DNA of 64,000 nt, taken from positions 1 to 64,000 of the forward strand of contig WOFQ01000089.1 of NCBI GenBank assembly GCA_012184525.1, read 5' to 3'. Shown here one piece after another: positions 22,584 to 34,070 of the stretch; position 1 is the stretch's first letter; every line of letters begins with the position of its first letter. The notes beneath the pieces were generated by a model that had not been told where the DNA came from, made no database searches, and was given only the letters and a program-made list of their open reading frames with translations. Source of the DNA: Xenoacremonium recifei (Eukaryota > Ascomycota > Sordariomycetes > Hypocreales > Nectriaceae). The position numbers and the translations under genes were made by a program.

Positions 22584-25269
22584 ATGTCTGCCAACATCTT
22601 CAACACATCCTATGGTGACCAGAATCATGGGATTCAGGTGAGCCAGAACAATGCGCCGATCAACGCCGAGATCCATGTCCCGCTAGGTAAGGTTATGTAG
22701 TGGTTATAGGAGTCGGCTCCGCTGACAGGGCTCCAGAACCACTAGAGCCAACCCCGCAGCCGTTCGCCTCGATTCCTTTCCGTCGTGATCGCACCTTCGT
22801 CGACCGCGGAGACATCCTCAACCAGATCGATACTCGCTGCTCTGAGCCGGCCAGCCGTGTTGCTTTAGTCGGCCTCGGGGGCGTTGGGTATGGTCAAACC
22901 GTGAAAGCTGCGAGGAATGACGAAACTAACTAGAAGACAGAAAATCCCAGCTAGCCATCGAATTCGCGTATCGAATCGCGGAAACCTTAACCGATACATG
23001 GGTATTCTGGGTCCATGCTACCACGCCCGCTCGAATAGTGGAAGGATTCAAGACGATTGCCGACAATATCAAGTTACGGGGTCGCAACCAGCCGAAAGCC
23101 GACATCCTCCAGCTCGTTTATAACTGGCTATCGACGGAACAGCATGGCAAATGGCTTATGATTCTGGACAGCGCCGACGACTACAATGTGATGTTCAGCG
23201 TGAATGAAAACACAAGCGATACGCGGCCATTAGCCGACTTTCTGCCGCAGAGCCGAAATGGATCTATCATCCTTACTACACGCAACAGGAACCTGGCTTC
23301 CCGACTGACTGGCGAAGACTCAGAAATACTCGACATCGGCCCGATGACACAAGAAGAAGCTCTGGTGCTCTTGAAAAATAGAGTTGGTTTGTTGTCAGAT
23401 GTCGATGTTGCTGCGGACCTCGTGAAGGTGCTTGATCTTATTCCGCTAGCCATCAGCCAAGCAGCAGCTTACATACGATTGCGAGCGCCGCGGACATCAC
23501 TCGAGGGGTACTTGACGGAATTTAAACAGAGCGAGAGCAAGAGAATAAGGCTTCTTAGCCACGATGCCGGCGACCTACGACGAGATGGAGGGGCATCGAA
23601 TGCCATTCTTACAACCTGGCAGTTATCGTTCAACCATATCCGGTCTAAGAGACTTTCTGCGGCAGATCTGCTCTCACTTATGAGCTTTTTCAACCGACAA
23701 GGCATCCCTGAGCGGCTCCTTAAGTCCTCCAGCAGCGCTACTAGTGATACACTAGCGAGTATCAATAAGGGAACAGATTCGGAATCTGATAGTGATCACA
23801 CCGAGGCAGACAGTGAATTCGAAGATGATGTGGCGATGCTTAGAGACTATTGTCTTATTACTGTCGTCGAAGGAGGCGATATGTTTGAGATGCATGGACT
23901 CGTGCAACTATCGACGAGGAAGTGGCTTAAAGCCAGTAATATCCAGGAGACTTTTAAAGATCAGTATATTAGACTGATGGCTGAATGGTTTCCAAGTGGA
24001 GACTATAAGAACTGGGCAATCTGTCAAACGCTCTTTCCTCATGTTGAAGCTGCATTTGAGCATCGTCCAAATAACGATAATATGAAGGAGATATGGGCAG
24101 CTCTTTTATATAATGGAGGATGGTATGCCTTAGGACAAGGTATGTATAGTATTGCGGAGAAGATGTGTTATCAAGCGAAAAGAGTACGTGAAAAGAAGCT
24201 AGGAAGAGAAGATAAGGCCACTCTTGCAAGTGTATCACTTCTTGCGTCAACATACAGGAACCAGGGCCGATGGGAGGAGGCAGAGAAGCTGTTTATGCAA
24301 GTGGTGGAGACTTTCAAGACCAAGCTAGGGGCAGATCATCCGGATACGCTGACCAGCATGGCTAATCTTGCGTCAACATTTGGGAACCAGGGCCGATGGG
24401 AAGAGGCAGAGAAGCTGGAAGTGCAAGTGATGGAGACTTTCAAGACCAAGCTAGGGGCAGATCATCCTTCTACGCTGACCAGTATGGCCAATCTTGCGTC
24501 AACATACAGGAACCAGGGCCGATGGGAGGAGGCAGAGAAGCTGTTTATGCAAGTGATGGAGACTCGCAAGACCAAGCTAGGGACAGATCATCCGGATACG
24601 CTGACCAGCATGGCTAATCTTGCGTCAACATTTTGGAACCAGGGCCGATGGGAGGAGGCAGAGAAGCTGGAAGTGCAAGTGATGGAGACTTTCAAGACCA
24701 AGCTAGGGGCAGATCATCCTTCTACGCTGACCAGTATGGCCAATCTTGCGTCAACATACAGGAACCAGGGCCGATGGGAGGAGGCAGAGAAGCTGTTTAT
24801 GCAAGTGATGGAGACTCGCAAGACCAAGCTAGGGACAGATCATCCGGATACGCTGACCAGCATGGCTAATCTTGCGTCAACATTTTGGAACCAGGGCCGA
24901 TGGGAGGAGGCAGAGAAGCTGGAAGTGCAAGTGATGGAGACTTTCAAGACCAAGCTAGGGGCAGATCATCCTTCTACGCTGACCAGTATGGCCAATCTTG
25001 CGTCAACATACAGGAACCAGGGCCGATGGGAGGAGGCAGAGAAGCTTGAAGTGCAAGTGATGGAGACTCGCAAGACCAAGCTAGGGACAGATCATCCGGA
25101 TACGCTGACCAGCATGGCCAATCTTGCATTTACTTGGAAAAGTCAAGGCCGGAATGAAGATTCATTAGGCCTGATGGAGAAATGTGCCCAAGCGCGGCAA
25201 CAGGTTCTCGGTGCAATGCATCCCGATACCACCTCATCCTTCTCCACTCTAAGGGCGTGGACGAGTTAG
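22584..25269 (+). CDS. NLR3: amyloid-motif-NB-ARC-TPR receptor paired with the HeLo-like gene
   Basis: Exons are 22584-22686, about 22729-22887 and 22941-25269. The second intron (22888-22940, GTATGG...AACTAAC...ACAG) splits the P-loop glycine codon and restores GLGGVGKSQLAIEFAY. The first intron (22687-22728, GTAAGG...GACAG, 42 nt) has good signals but leaves the frame off by one. Either another splice pair is used or one base has been lost, so integrity is uncertain. Residues 11-32 hold the motif GDQNHGIQVSQNNAPI. NB-ARC follows, with PFRRDRTFVDR, Walker B KWLMILDSADD, GSIILTTRNR and LIPLAISQAAAYI. Seven tandem 42-residue TPRs plus degenerate end units finish the protein. No premature stop lies in the large exon. 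Predicted role: ligand-induced assembly that seeds the partner effector. Confidence 0.82.
24274..25155 (+). repeat. Seven TPR units of NLR3 with 252-bp higher-order duplication
   Basis: Units of 126 bp begin EEAEKL and contain KTKLG(A/T)DHP(D/S)TLTSMANLAST. Two unit types alternate: LEVQ/TFKTKLGADHPS/YRNQ and LFMQ/TRKTKLGTDHPD/FWNQ. The two-unit block starting near 24400 is repeated at about 24652, giving near-identical 252-bp blocks. Confidence 0.88.
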
Positions 25270-25614
25270 AATGCCATTCCTCCAATTATACAATTAAAAT
25301 CCTACATTAACAATCGTAAAATGAACCGTACGGAGTAAGATAGGATAGGCCTGTGAACAGAGAGCCCCCATCTGTGAATTTCGTTAATCCAATGCCCCAG
25401 CTCGAAGACCGCATATTCGTCTGTATAGTCCGCTCCAAATATTCTCCGCATCTCAAAGCTCTTCAATTGCCCTCTCTCACCACAGTATCTAACAAAGGTT
25501 AGCGCATAATGTCGAATATTTGATGTGTTATCAATCAATTCAGGATTCGCTTCCCGTGCTACATCCCTATTCCACCGTGCACTTTAATCAAAAGAGGAAA
25601 TTAATGGCTACTGA
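25270..25614 (-). other. Spacer with a 78-codon minus-strand frame of unknown worth
   Basis: A frame at 25302-25538 (MIDNTSNIRHYALTF...) has protein-like composition but no recognised motif. It could be a small gene, a 3' exon, or chance. It follows the broken orphan-family copy at 25615 on the same strand. Confidence 0.25.
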
Positions 25615-27153
25615 TTAGCTCATGACACGCAGATCCTCTTTCAAATGAAAGAGGACGCGACAGTCACCACTAGACTTTGCGTAGGCGATGTCAAACGAGG
25701 GAGGTATTTCCTGACAGAAAGGATCAGGAATGGTCTCATAGGCGGCAGGGATGATGATGTTGTCGTAGAGATCTTTCTGTCGGTCGAGCGAGAGAGAATT
25801 CGAGGATGCGGACGTCATCGACAGAGGTGTGCGGGCCGACTCGGGGAAGAAGAGAAAGACTGCAAAGCGAACGCTGGGTGTATGGAAGGATCCGAATGGG
25901 ATATGGCGTGTCTTGGCCAGGTCGAGTCCATGCGGTTGGATCACTTATTCCGTCGAAAGGTTCAGCGTGAAGGGTGGGATGAAGGAGAGACGAAAGTGAT
26001 TCGGCGCTCGAATCGCCCCAAGATCGTTAGCTCCGATCCAGATACTATCAATATCCCAGCAACGCGTTATTCATATAGACTCCGAGGATTGTGTAGCTTG
26101 TGTCTTCGGGAAAGAGAGCGGTTGGAGTAGTTGATAAGAGAGGAATCGCTGCCATTGCGGAAAGAAGGCACGAGTATTGTATGTCCCTTGCTTTGCAAAG
26201 ATATCCGAGAGGTGTGGGAGGTATCGTTGAAGATGGGCGACTCTTTCTTGGAGTATATGCGTCTATTCGTACTCATCTTCTTCTATATAAGTACCTAGAT
26301 GCAGTTGTGGGTAAATATCGTATTAGGCAGAGGTTAGACACAAGGGCCTTATAGTTATATTAAATGCCGAAGACTGTCCAGAATATATTATTATATGTGT
26401 TACTCTATATTCTGAGGTAGTCTGAAAAGGGTCTAGAGCTGAGCTAATTGGGCTAGATGATGGCGGTATCGAGCTAAATTCTAAGAACCCGCGCAACGAG
26501 GGCGATGGACTCGGCGAACTCGAGCGACTTGATGAGGTAGATAGAGATAGGTGGGAGATACTGAGCTCGGAAGGCGGGTCATGTGGATGATTGGGACTAG
26601 ATGACGCGATCGAGATTACTGGACGGGCTGTGGAATCCCCATTGATCAGAGAATTTTCGGGGACATATGAGGTAAGGGTAGGAGAGGACGAGTCTAGAGA
26701 GATGGGTGCAAACTCAGATCCTACGTCAGACTCGAGCTCAGACTCAGACTCAGGCTCAGACTCAAGCCCAGGCTCAAGCACAGACTCCAGAGCAAGCTCA
26801 AGGAGAGGAGATGTGAGAACGGAATCATCCCGCAATGTGAGATCTGAGAAGCCAGGGATAGAAGATCCCCAAGGTCTTATGTCTCGATCGATCGTCGATG
26901 GTATTTGTATTTGTAGGGGATCGGTATGGAGACGCGCTGATGATTGGGAAACGGCGATATCGCTCTGGGAGTTACCGGAACTCGATGATATTTTCGTGAG
27001 TTCGACGAGCGATGGATTCGGTGAACGGGTGTCGACTATCACTGCCACTTGCAACTCCTCAATTGGCGGGGGAGTCAGCCCAGGAAGCCTCGGACTTCGA
27101 CGTCGCAGTGGTTGTAGTGGCCACACCGATGAGTGATTGCCATATTGCGTCAA
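25615..27153 (-). pseudogene. Orphan family copy 2, decayed 5' half
   Basis: Minus-strand homologue of the 5' part of the gene at 28444-31986. The clearest match is around 26040-25700. It reads like FRLSFIPPFTLNL, VIQPHGLDLAKTRHIPFGSF and VRFAVFLFFPE, against FRLSFLPPFRLNL, VIQPHSLNLSYTRHIPLSSF and FSVFLFFL in copy 1. The copy also has a Ser/Glu-rich first frame (27153-26323) with LESEPESESELESD. Several frame changes and stops break it, and the 3' half is missing. This copy keeps some residues lost to stops in copy 1, so the two decayed independently. Confidence 0.65.
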
Positions 27154-28092
27154 AACTTCAGCAGCTGGGATGGCATTCGGTCATTGGACAAGAGTCTCTT
27201 GATTTGGCAAAGTACGATCTAACAATGGCTGGCGTCTGCTGATGAGTTTAACAAACGGGTTTTTTTTGACATTCTTCGCGGTATTGCTCTTAGCATCTCC
27301 GTCGCTTCTCGTCGCGGCGAGCCTTGGTCTATTCCCGTTGGCGTCTCTTTCTCTCATTAATAGCCACAGGAAAACGTGCCATTTAGAACTGTTTAGTAGG
27401 CACTCGGGTAGGACTCCAGTGCACAGGACGGATGCTTTCGCAGAGATTTAAAAGGGGGTATTTACAACTCCCGGTGTGTTTGTTTACATTAGTCGTGCTT
27501 CGGATATAAATAAGCAAGTCCGGGGTTTGCGAGAGAATCAATAGGAGCATTTGCTGAGAAGTCTCGATTTGAGTTTCGGTGGCGTATATCGAGCCTGTTG
27601 ATTGGAGGTTCCCGAAGACTAGATTTACAAGACAAGGAATATGTAGGGATTAGTTATCATATAGAATATAATAATCTTTTATCGTCCTTTCCATACAATA
27701 AAAATAAAGCCGGCTAAGTAAACTAGGGCGGAGGGCGCATCAGAAAACAATACTTATATTAGTAAGTTAAGAATCGAAGGGACCCTTTTCAGCGGAATAA
27801 CTACTACTCCAGATTATCGCAAGTTGAGGTGGGAAGAGAGATGTAGAAGATCACAGTGTTGACTTAGGGGACGTATCGATGGTATTCTCGGTTAATCTCT
27901 TCCACAGATAGCTTAATAATACGGCTAGCTCCTCTGCTTCTTCATCTTGTTCCTGAGTGGATGCTTGTTAGGCTTGTTGGAGCCACTTCTAAAGGAAAAG
28001 CTCGATTGTGATATAGGAAGTCGTAAGTGTCTGGACCTTATCCTGAAATGCTAGACGGCTCTGAAGGGGACTCCAAGAGATGTAGAGCGGAA
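27154..28092. other. Spacer between two decayed orphan-family copies
   Basis: AT-rich, stop-dense sequence. Part of 27840-28092 may be the extreme decayed end of the 28409 fragment. A plus-strand frame at 27242-27451 is hydrophobic (FFLTFFAVLLLASPSLL), but it lies in sequence resembling the 32880-33000 region and is not convincing as a gene. Confidence 0.35.
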
Positions 28093-28409
28093 TTAATGTT
28101 TTAAGTGCAATGTGCCTAAGCGGCCAGTCAAATTGGGCGCGAGAATCCAGAAGATCCCGGATTCAGTGATGACATCTTCGAGTCCAAGTCCTCGGCGCTC
28201 ATTTAAACAACCTCCCTTAGCTCGCACTCTCCAGATACACAAATGGATCCACTTATCATAGTTCGACAGAGGACTCGGCTGGATTGTGTGAAGCAAGTTG
28301 ATCTGCTGGGTGGGATGAAGCTTCTTGAAACAGGTGGCCAAGCGGGAAAACAAGACGGGCAGCTTGTGTAAAGATCAACGAGTTGACACGCTTTGTTGGG
28401 ATGATTCAA
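28093..28409 (-). pseudogene. Orphan family copy 3, short internal fragment
   Basis: The minus strand reads YDKWIHLCIWRVRAKGGC then LNERRGLGLEDVITESGIF. The corresponding piece of copy 1 reads YDNWIWLSSWRVRTQGG then LLKERRGLGLDATINTCGML. It lies immediately downstream of copy 1 and covers only the central segment, so it is a truncated duplicate. Confidence 0.65.
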
Positions 28410-28443
28410 AACGGATATCGGGTTCTTCTCTCTTCCTCTATTT

Positions 28444-31400
28444 CTACCGCTCGCTCAACCCCCTAACATCCCACTGTGGTGGCTCTTTCTGGCTCAAGAA
28501 CTGCTGCAAGAGTGACGAGGGCTCTGTCAAACTTGCCAACTCTTTTTTTGCTGTAAAGTGACTACGTAGGTCATACTGGTTTCCATTATTATCGAGCCTT
28601 CGCCACGCCCAGTGAGCCCGTCTGATGAGTCCCGGGTCAAGGCCTGGGAAGCTTTTGATTGTGTTCAGCAACCCAATAATATTATGGCGAGTAGGGAGAA
28701 TGACAGTAGGATTACTTAGTGGGGGCAGGCCATCAACGTCCTGGGCCTGGAATGCTCTTGTAGCTAGTATTGGAACACGGAGGAATTTCTCTGTAATATC
28801 CTCACCAATAGCTTGGTTTCCGAGCTCCCATGGAGTGATGTATGACAACACACCATCATTGCCGTTCCAGGTGGGCCCAGCTAGTAATGTGACACGCTGT
28901 AGGCTATGTAGGCAGTGGTGGTGGATGACCTCTTGTGAACTAGTGCGTATTTGATCTGTTGCAATCATGAGTTTAAACCAGTCCTGGTGAACTGACCTTT
29001 CAAGATCCTGAAACTTATCCATCTCTAGAACTCTTGGTCTTGCGTCATAATGTAGTCCGTCAGGATAGCGACGCTGGTGGTTGTAGTATTGGCCAGATTT
29101 TGTCCCCAGGGGGATGTCGCTATTATGGCGAGGTGGAGAGAAATAGGGCGCCCAGTACTGGATCTGGAAAAATGCTGGCTTACCATGATACCAGGTATCG
29201 CGAGCGTGCTTCGTACCGACCTCCTTCGTCTGATCGCTGTTAAAGGCGACGGTAATATAAGGGCCTAGAATTGGCTTGAGGCGATCATTAAATTGCCCAG
29301 CTGGTTCGCTAATGATATCCCAGAATTTCTTGAAGGTGCGGTAAATGTATATGAAATCTTGGCCATCCCAGGTGGGTCGGTCTGGGCGATCGAAAAGATG
29401 ATTCAGGACGAAACTTGACCAGCTGTCGTTCGGTGGCAGATACTTCCGGCTCGTCGCCCAACAGGGAAGTTCCCTTGGAAGCATGTCTCCCTCGAACACG
29501 TTGCCTTGCTGCGACTGTTGCGATGTAGTGTATGCTGCCCATGCCTCGATATATATCTCCCAAATTGTTTGAGCCGTGACCATGGCGCCGTCATCCGCGG
29601 CCAAATCTACCTGTGCTTGCTGCAGGCGTTGGAGTTTTGGGATGTCTTGGCGTCCAAGATTGGTCCGTACCCGATCCCAGTATGATCGAATCCTGGAGAG
29701 AAGGTGCTGATGATATGCTCGAGCAATCTCTTCTGCTGAGAGCTGGATGATCCGACTCGCAAACCTCTGCCCCTCTTCATTCTGCCCATGATCAAATGCT
29801 CGTCGAGCCTCTCGGAGCCAGGTTTGAAGGAAGAACTCTACTGTAATTTGGGAGGTGGCGAGTGCCCGAATATTTGATGGGGCGACCAAGCGCGGCTGAA
29901 GGGGGCTCTGGGGGATGTATAACTGTGTCAGTGTCTCGAGAGCTATATGGCCTCGCTGCCAGTCGATGAGGGACCTCGGGATATAGAGCATTCCGCATGT
30001 GTTGATGGTCGCATCAAGGCCGAGACCGCGCCGCTCCTTGAGAAGGCCCCCCTGAGTCCTAACCCTCCACGATGACAGCCAGATCCAGTTGTCATACTGC
30101 TGTACCGTCTTGCTATTACAGGTGTCTGTAAGCAGCCGACAGAAGAGCTGGGCAGTGTAGAATGCGAGGACTTGTTGAGCGGACGGCGATTCTGCATTGT
30201 CATCCGCAATTTTGTCATGATTGTCTCCATCATCATCATCATCGTCCTTGGCATCGGCCTCAGCTGGTGCTATCTCCCGAAAGAGGTGGTCAAGAGGCAA
30301 GATAATGCGTGCAGCCTGGGTGAATATGAAGGCGTTGAGATCTTTAGTATGGACTACCCAGAAAGGATAGTGCACATCAGTCTGCGGGTTTAACGGAATC
30401 ACCCGGGAGAGCGGACCCATGTGAGGTCTCTGGACAGGATCAAAGAGGCCCCGGCTCCACATGGAAAGAATGGCATCCAGGCGAAAAGTCATCTCTTTGC
30501 GGATCCCATAGTTTGTCAAGGCTTTTGGTTGAGAGATAGCTCTCATATGGCGCCTGTTGGCCTCCCAGACACTGTGAAGGCGCTTTCGGTCTACTCGGGG
30601 CACAGCGGCTCGCTGGCAGTCTTGGCTCTTATGCAATAAGGATTTGATTACACCTTCATTCCATACCAGAAGAGGAAGGAACCCTGATCCATATAGCTTA
30701 TAATCACTAAACATGACGGAAAAGAGTTCTTTGTGACAATTATAGGCCTTGGCTAGGATGACGGCCGGCTCTTGGATATCGGGGTGGCCCGGGTTTGAGC
30801 TTCGAGTTTGTTTTCCGGTTAAGGTGTAGGTTCCGGCATCGCGGAGGAGAAACGATCGGAAGAATTGTGCTTCAAGCTGGGCCCCGGGCACCAGGTCTTG
30901 GAGCTGTTTGTGAAGGTGGCGGTTGCAATGACTCTTCCAAAGGAGGGTAAATGGTTCGGCCACTGCACGATTACGCGACAGCGGATTGCTAACATAATCT
31001 CTGATTCCAATGTCCAACCAACAGGAACGAATATCAACGTAAACAGGGTCAAGGGCTGTCAGGACTTTATCTTGGAAAAGATCGACTACCTGCTGAAGGC
31101 TAGGGCGAGTGAAAGTGTTTTTGAGATCATAAGACTGAAAGAGTATGCGGGGATTTTAAAAGTAGGCAACCGGCTCGCCCCGTCTCGTTTGAACCCGAAC
31201 CGTGTTGGCCTTCCTAATGATTGTATCCCAGAAGTGAGACAGGTCGTCGCCAGGGAGGGTATAGGTTAAGCATAATAGTCGGCTTTCATCCTCTGCCCGC
31301 TACTGTGCAGTCCCTAGTTTTTCCTGGAAGGAATATAATTTTGTGTATGTAATGTTGAAGCTTTCGGGAATCTCTTGTCGGAATGGATTAGATATGGTCT

Positions 31401-31986
31401 TATATGCTGCTAGAAGGATAATCTGGTTATATAGGTCCTTTTGTTGGTCTAGAGGTAGCGCATTAGAAGAGGTAGACACTTTTCTTTGACTATTACTAGC
31501 AGTGGTTAGAAAAAAGAGGAAGACAGAGAATTAGGTATTTAATGCATAAAAAGAACTGAGGGGAATATGTCGTGTATATGAAAGATTAAGGCTATGGGGC
31601 TGAATGACCTCGCGGTGCAAAAGATTCAGTCGAAAGGGAGGGAGGAATGAAAGGCGAAAATTATTGCTGGGTCGGATGGCGGCAAGGCTCTCGACCCCAA
31701 ACCAGATACTATCGATATCCCACTGCCGCGTAACCGTCACAGACGGCTCTGGAAGAGCAGCCTGTGTCTTTCGAAAAGATAGTGGCTGTGCTGGCTGATG
31801 CGAGAGGAAGTTCTGCCACTGAGGGAAGAAGGAGCGGGGATTATTGAGGCCACCGTCTTTAAGGATGTCCGAGAGCGATGGAAGCAGCTGTTGGAGGGAT
31901 TGAGCCCTTTCCTGGAGCGTGTGCGCCTCTTCTGGCTCACTAAGCTCATATATATGCTCGCCTGAGACAGTGTACAGTGTACTCAT
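28444..31986 (-). pseudogene. Large orphan protein (about 1180 codons), two in-frame stops
   Basis: One continuous minus-strand frame of 1181 codons interrupted only by TAA at 31531-31533 and TAG at 31300-31302. Sequence on both sides stays homologous to copy 2 or flows on in the same frame, and both stops fit CAA/CAG or TGG changed by C-to-T mutation. The 857-residue part after the second stop is open. No known domain is recognised. Features include a highly acidic patch (DAKDDDDDDGDNHDK), the arginine-rich LLKERRGLGLD segment, and many Trp residues (WDIDSIWFG, WIWLSSWRVR). Members I recall occur as large orphan genes in Aspergillus-like fungi. Upstream sequence (about 32150-32900) may hold an N-terminal exon. 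Function is unknown. Confidence 0.7.
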
Positions 31987-33090
31987 TAGTAAGTAATGCT
32001 TTAGTATACTTCGGACCGATGATCGAAATTAATCACTCACAGTTGCATTCGCACCTAAAGAATATCCGGAAAATTCGATCATACATATCTCCCAGCTGTT
32101 AGAGAACGTTTAGTCCACCTGGGAGGTTTTAGTCCTTAACTGCCCGGAGGAAACTATTGGCGGTGAGACGAGGTGGGCTCGAAGGCGGTCGTGCCGTAGA
32201 GCCAAATGGGCTCAAAGATCCTAACAAGGGCGACGGCTCCGATACTGTTGCTGAAGGGATAATCCGATTGCTAGGTTCGGAAACCGACGTCTTGTAGTGA
32301 TATGAACTAGTAAGTTGTACGGGCGGTGTTATTCTATATTCGAGCTTATTACCGTCTGAGGGGCCTTCGGAGAGTCGATGCTGAGGAGAAGGGGAAGTAG
32401 AATCGTGGCCGCAAGTCTCTTCAAACGCCTCATAGGGTTGATACTCAGTTCCAGGTTGGCCTTGAGGTTAGTGTTCATCCAAGGCAGAAAAGGGCCCATT
32501 CGACTGACTGGGTTAGGAAGAAGGGGATAGTAGTAGGGCAGCAGTAATGTCTGTGTGGATTTCAGCTGTAGGGCTGATGGTTATTATAGTTGGATTATTA
32601 ATAGCTGAAGGCGTGTGTATGATAGGGGATAGGCTTAAATAGCTTAGACGGTAGGTAAGCTGAGCTTGGTTCCTATTATTGCCTGTTATAAGGTTACTGA
32701 TGCCGATGCCTTGGTGATTTGGAGTGTGGAGTTGCGCTGGGAGTGATAAGTCGATGGTAGTGTCTGTTGTCTCGGATGCTAGAGGAACCGAGTGATGAAG
32801 AGACGAACTTTTATTTCCGCCCTAACTAATAAGGAGACGAATGTTCGGATGATTGGCAACATCGCGCATGTGCTGAGCTTGGGTGGATTGGCGCACCCGC
32901 TGGCGCCGCCGTTTCGCTCTTTCCCGTTAGCGATATTGCCTTTCTTCCACTGGAATTACTCTCCGACCCATAGTAAAGGGAAATGACGACAAAGATGGAT
33001 AAAAAAGATGTTATAGAAATATTCTGGTTCACAACAGTACCCGTTAATGGAGGTAAGAGGTCTGACTGTATAATAACTGCGAGCAAGCAC
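31987..33090 (-). other. Upstream region of orphan copy 1, probable decayed first exon
   Basis: Minus-strand pieces near 32780-32600 (TTIDLSLPAQLHTPNHQG) and near 32200 (Ser/Pro-rich) resemble the Ser-rich first frame of copy 2 at 26323-27153 in position and composition. Stops break the frame. No complete exon can be drawn. Confidence 0.4.
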
Positions 33091-33763
33091 CCTATATTAG
33101 CAGTATATGTGGATTGATTTCCTGTATCTTTCCTTCTTTTTATATCTATTTACCCTACTTTATTTTGTTTACTTTTATTAGTGTTCTTTAACTATCTCTT
33201 GACGCTTCTCTTATCTTTCTTCTCTCTAAGTGTGATCTAATAATTGGCTTTCTCCTCTTCATCATATATGATACTGGTTGCTAGGAGACCGTTCGCTTTA
33301 TTCTTAACTGGATTAGTCTGAACCTTATTATAGGGAGCCTATTCGTTTTATTCTGTGCCTTATTGGCTAGCTTGAATCCCAGCCGAACCAGGATCCTGCT
33401 GTGCACAGACCAGCATCGACAATCTACCTACTTTTCGATTAAAAATAGTGAATAAATTACGGATTAGAATAAGTAAAATTATCTAGGATGTAATAATATA
33501 TTGAATTAAAATTATCTCTATTAATTGATGTAAATTTTGTGAAGTGCATCGTCGTGGTAGGCTGTTGCTACTCTAGAATGTATGTCGCCTGCCTTGTACC
33601 TGGCGCCTGCGCTCAATGCCACCGAACCATCCAAACAACAAGATTGACCCTGACACTAAATCTATCTCTGAGATATTAGCTGGAATGGATTGTATATTAG
33701 ATTGTAACTGTATATAAACCACTAGGGCAAGATAGCCAGAGGAAGTAACCCTCCCCCTAATCC
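33091..33763. other. AT-rich intergenic sequence, no gene
   Basis: T- and A-rich sequence (33110-33560) with no open frame of note. It looks like RIP-decayed or neutral spacer. Confidence 0.5.
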
Positions 33764-33783
33764 AAACCCTAACCCTGAACCCC
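33764..33783. repeat. Interstitial telomere-like repeat
   Basis: Contains CCCTAACCCT followed by GAACCC, with a further CCCTAA at 33755-33760. It lies about 60 bp before the NWD-NLR fragment. Confidence 0.6.
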
Positions 33784-33840
33784 GGCTTAGTCAAAAGGCC
33801 GGCGTAAGCTACCCGTCACTGAGGCACGCTGCAATCGCGA

Positions 33841-34019
33841 TGGTATCGCCTACGTCCTGTCCAGAATGGACTGGTACTGGAACCTGGTGTCATTCAGGAT
33901 GAGAACGAGGTCGAGCGGTCCTGCTGGGGTGCGAATCTGCACCAGAAACCTTCTGTCGTATCAGATGAAGAGCGTCCGCCTCAACCATCGAAACCGGGCG
34001 GGACAGAGAAAGACTAGGC
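33841..34019 (+). pseudogene. Fragment of an NWD-type NLR (second exon start)
   Basis: The plus strand reads GIAYVLSRMDWYWNLVS, then after frame changes LLSYQMKSVRLNHRNR. This matches NLR1 just after its first intron (GIAYVVSRMDWYWNLVT ... LLSYQMRSVCLYYRNW). The fragment is under 200 bp, frame-shifted, and ends before the NACHT domain. It is in opposite orientation to NLR1 and NLR4. Confidence 0.75.
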
Positions 34020-34070
34020 ATGAATCCACAGATGCAGCAGGGGCGTATTAGACAGGTGATCCTGCCTGGT

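Noticed and set aside
26591..27136. 181-codon plus-strand frame rich in Ser and Asp
   Set aside because: It is the mirror of the Ser/Glu-rich minus-strand first frame of the orphan-family copy, and low-complexity sequence keeps both strands open.
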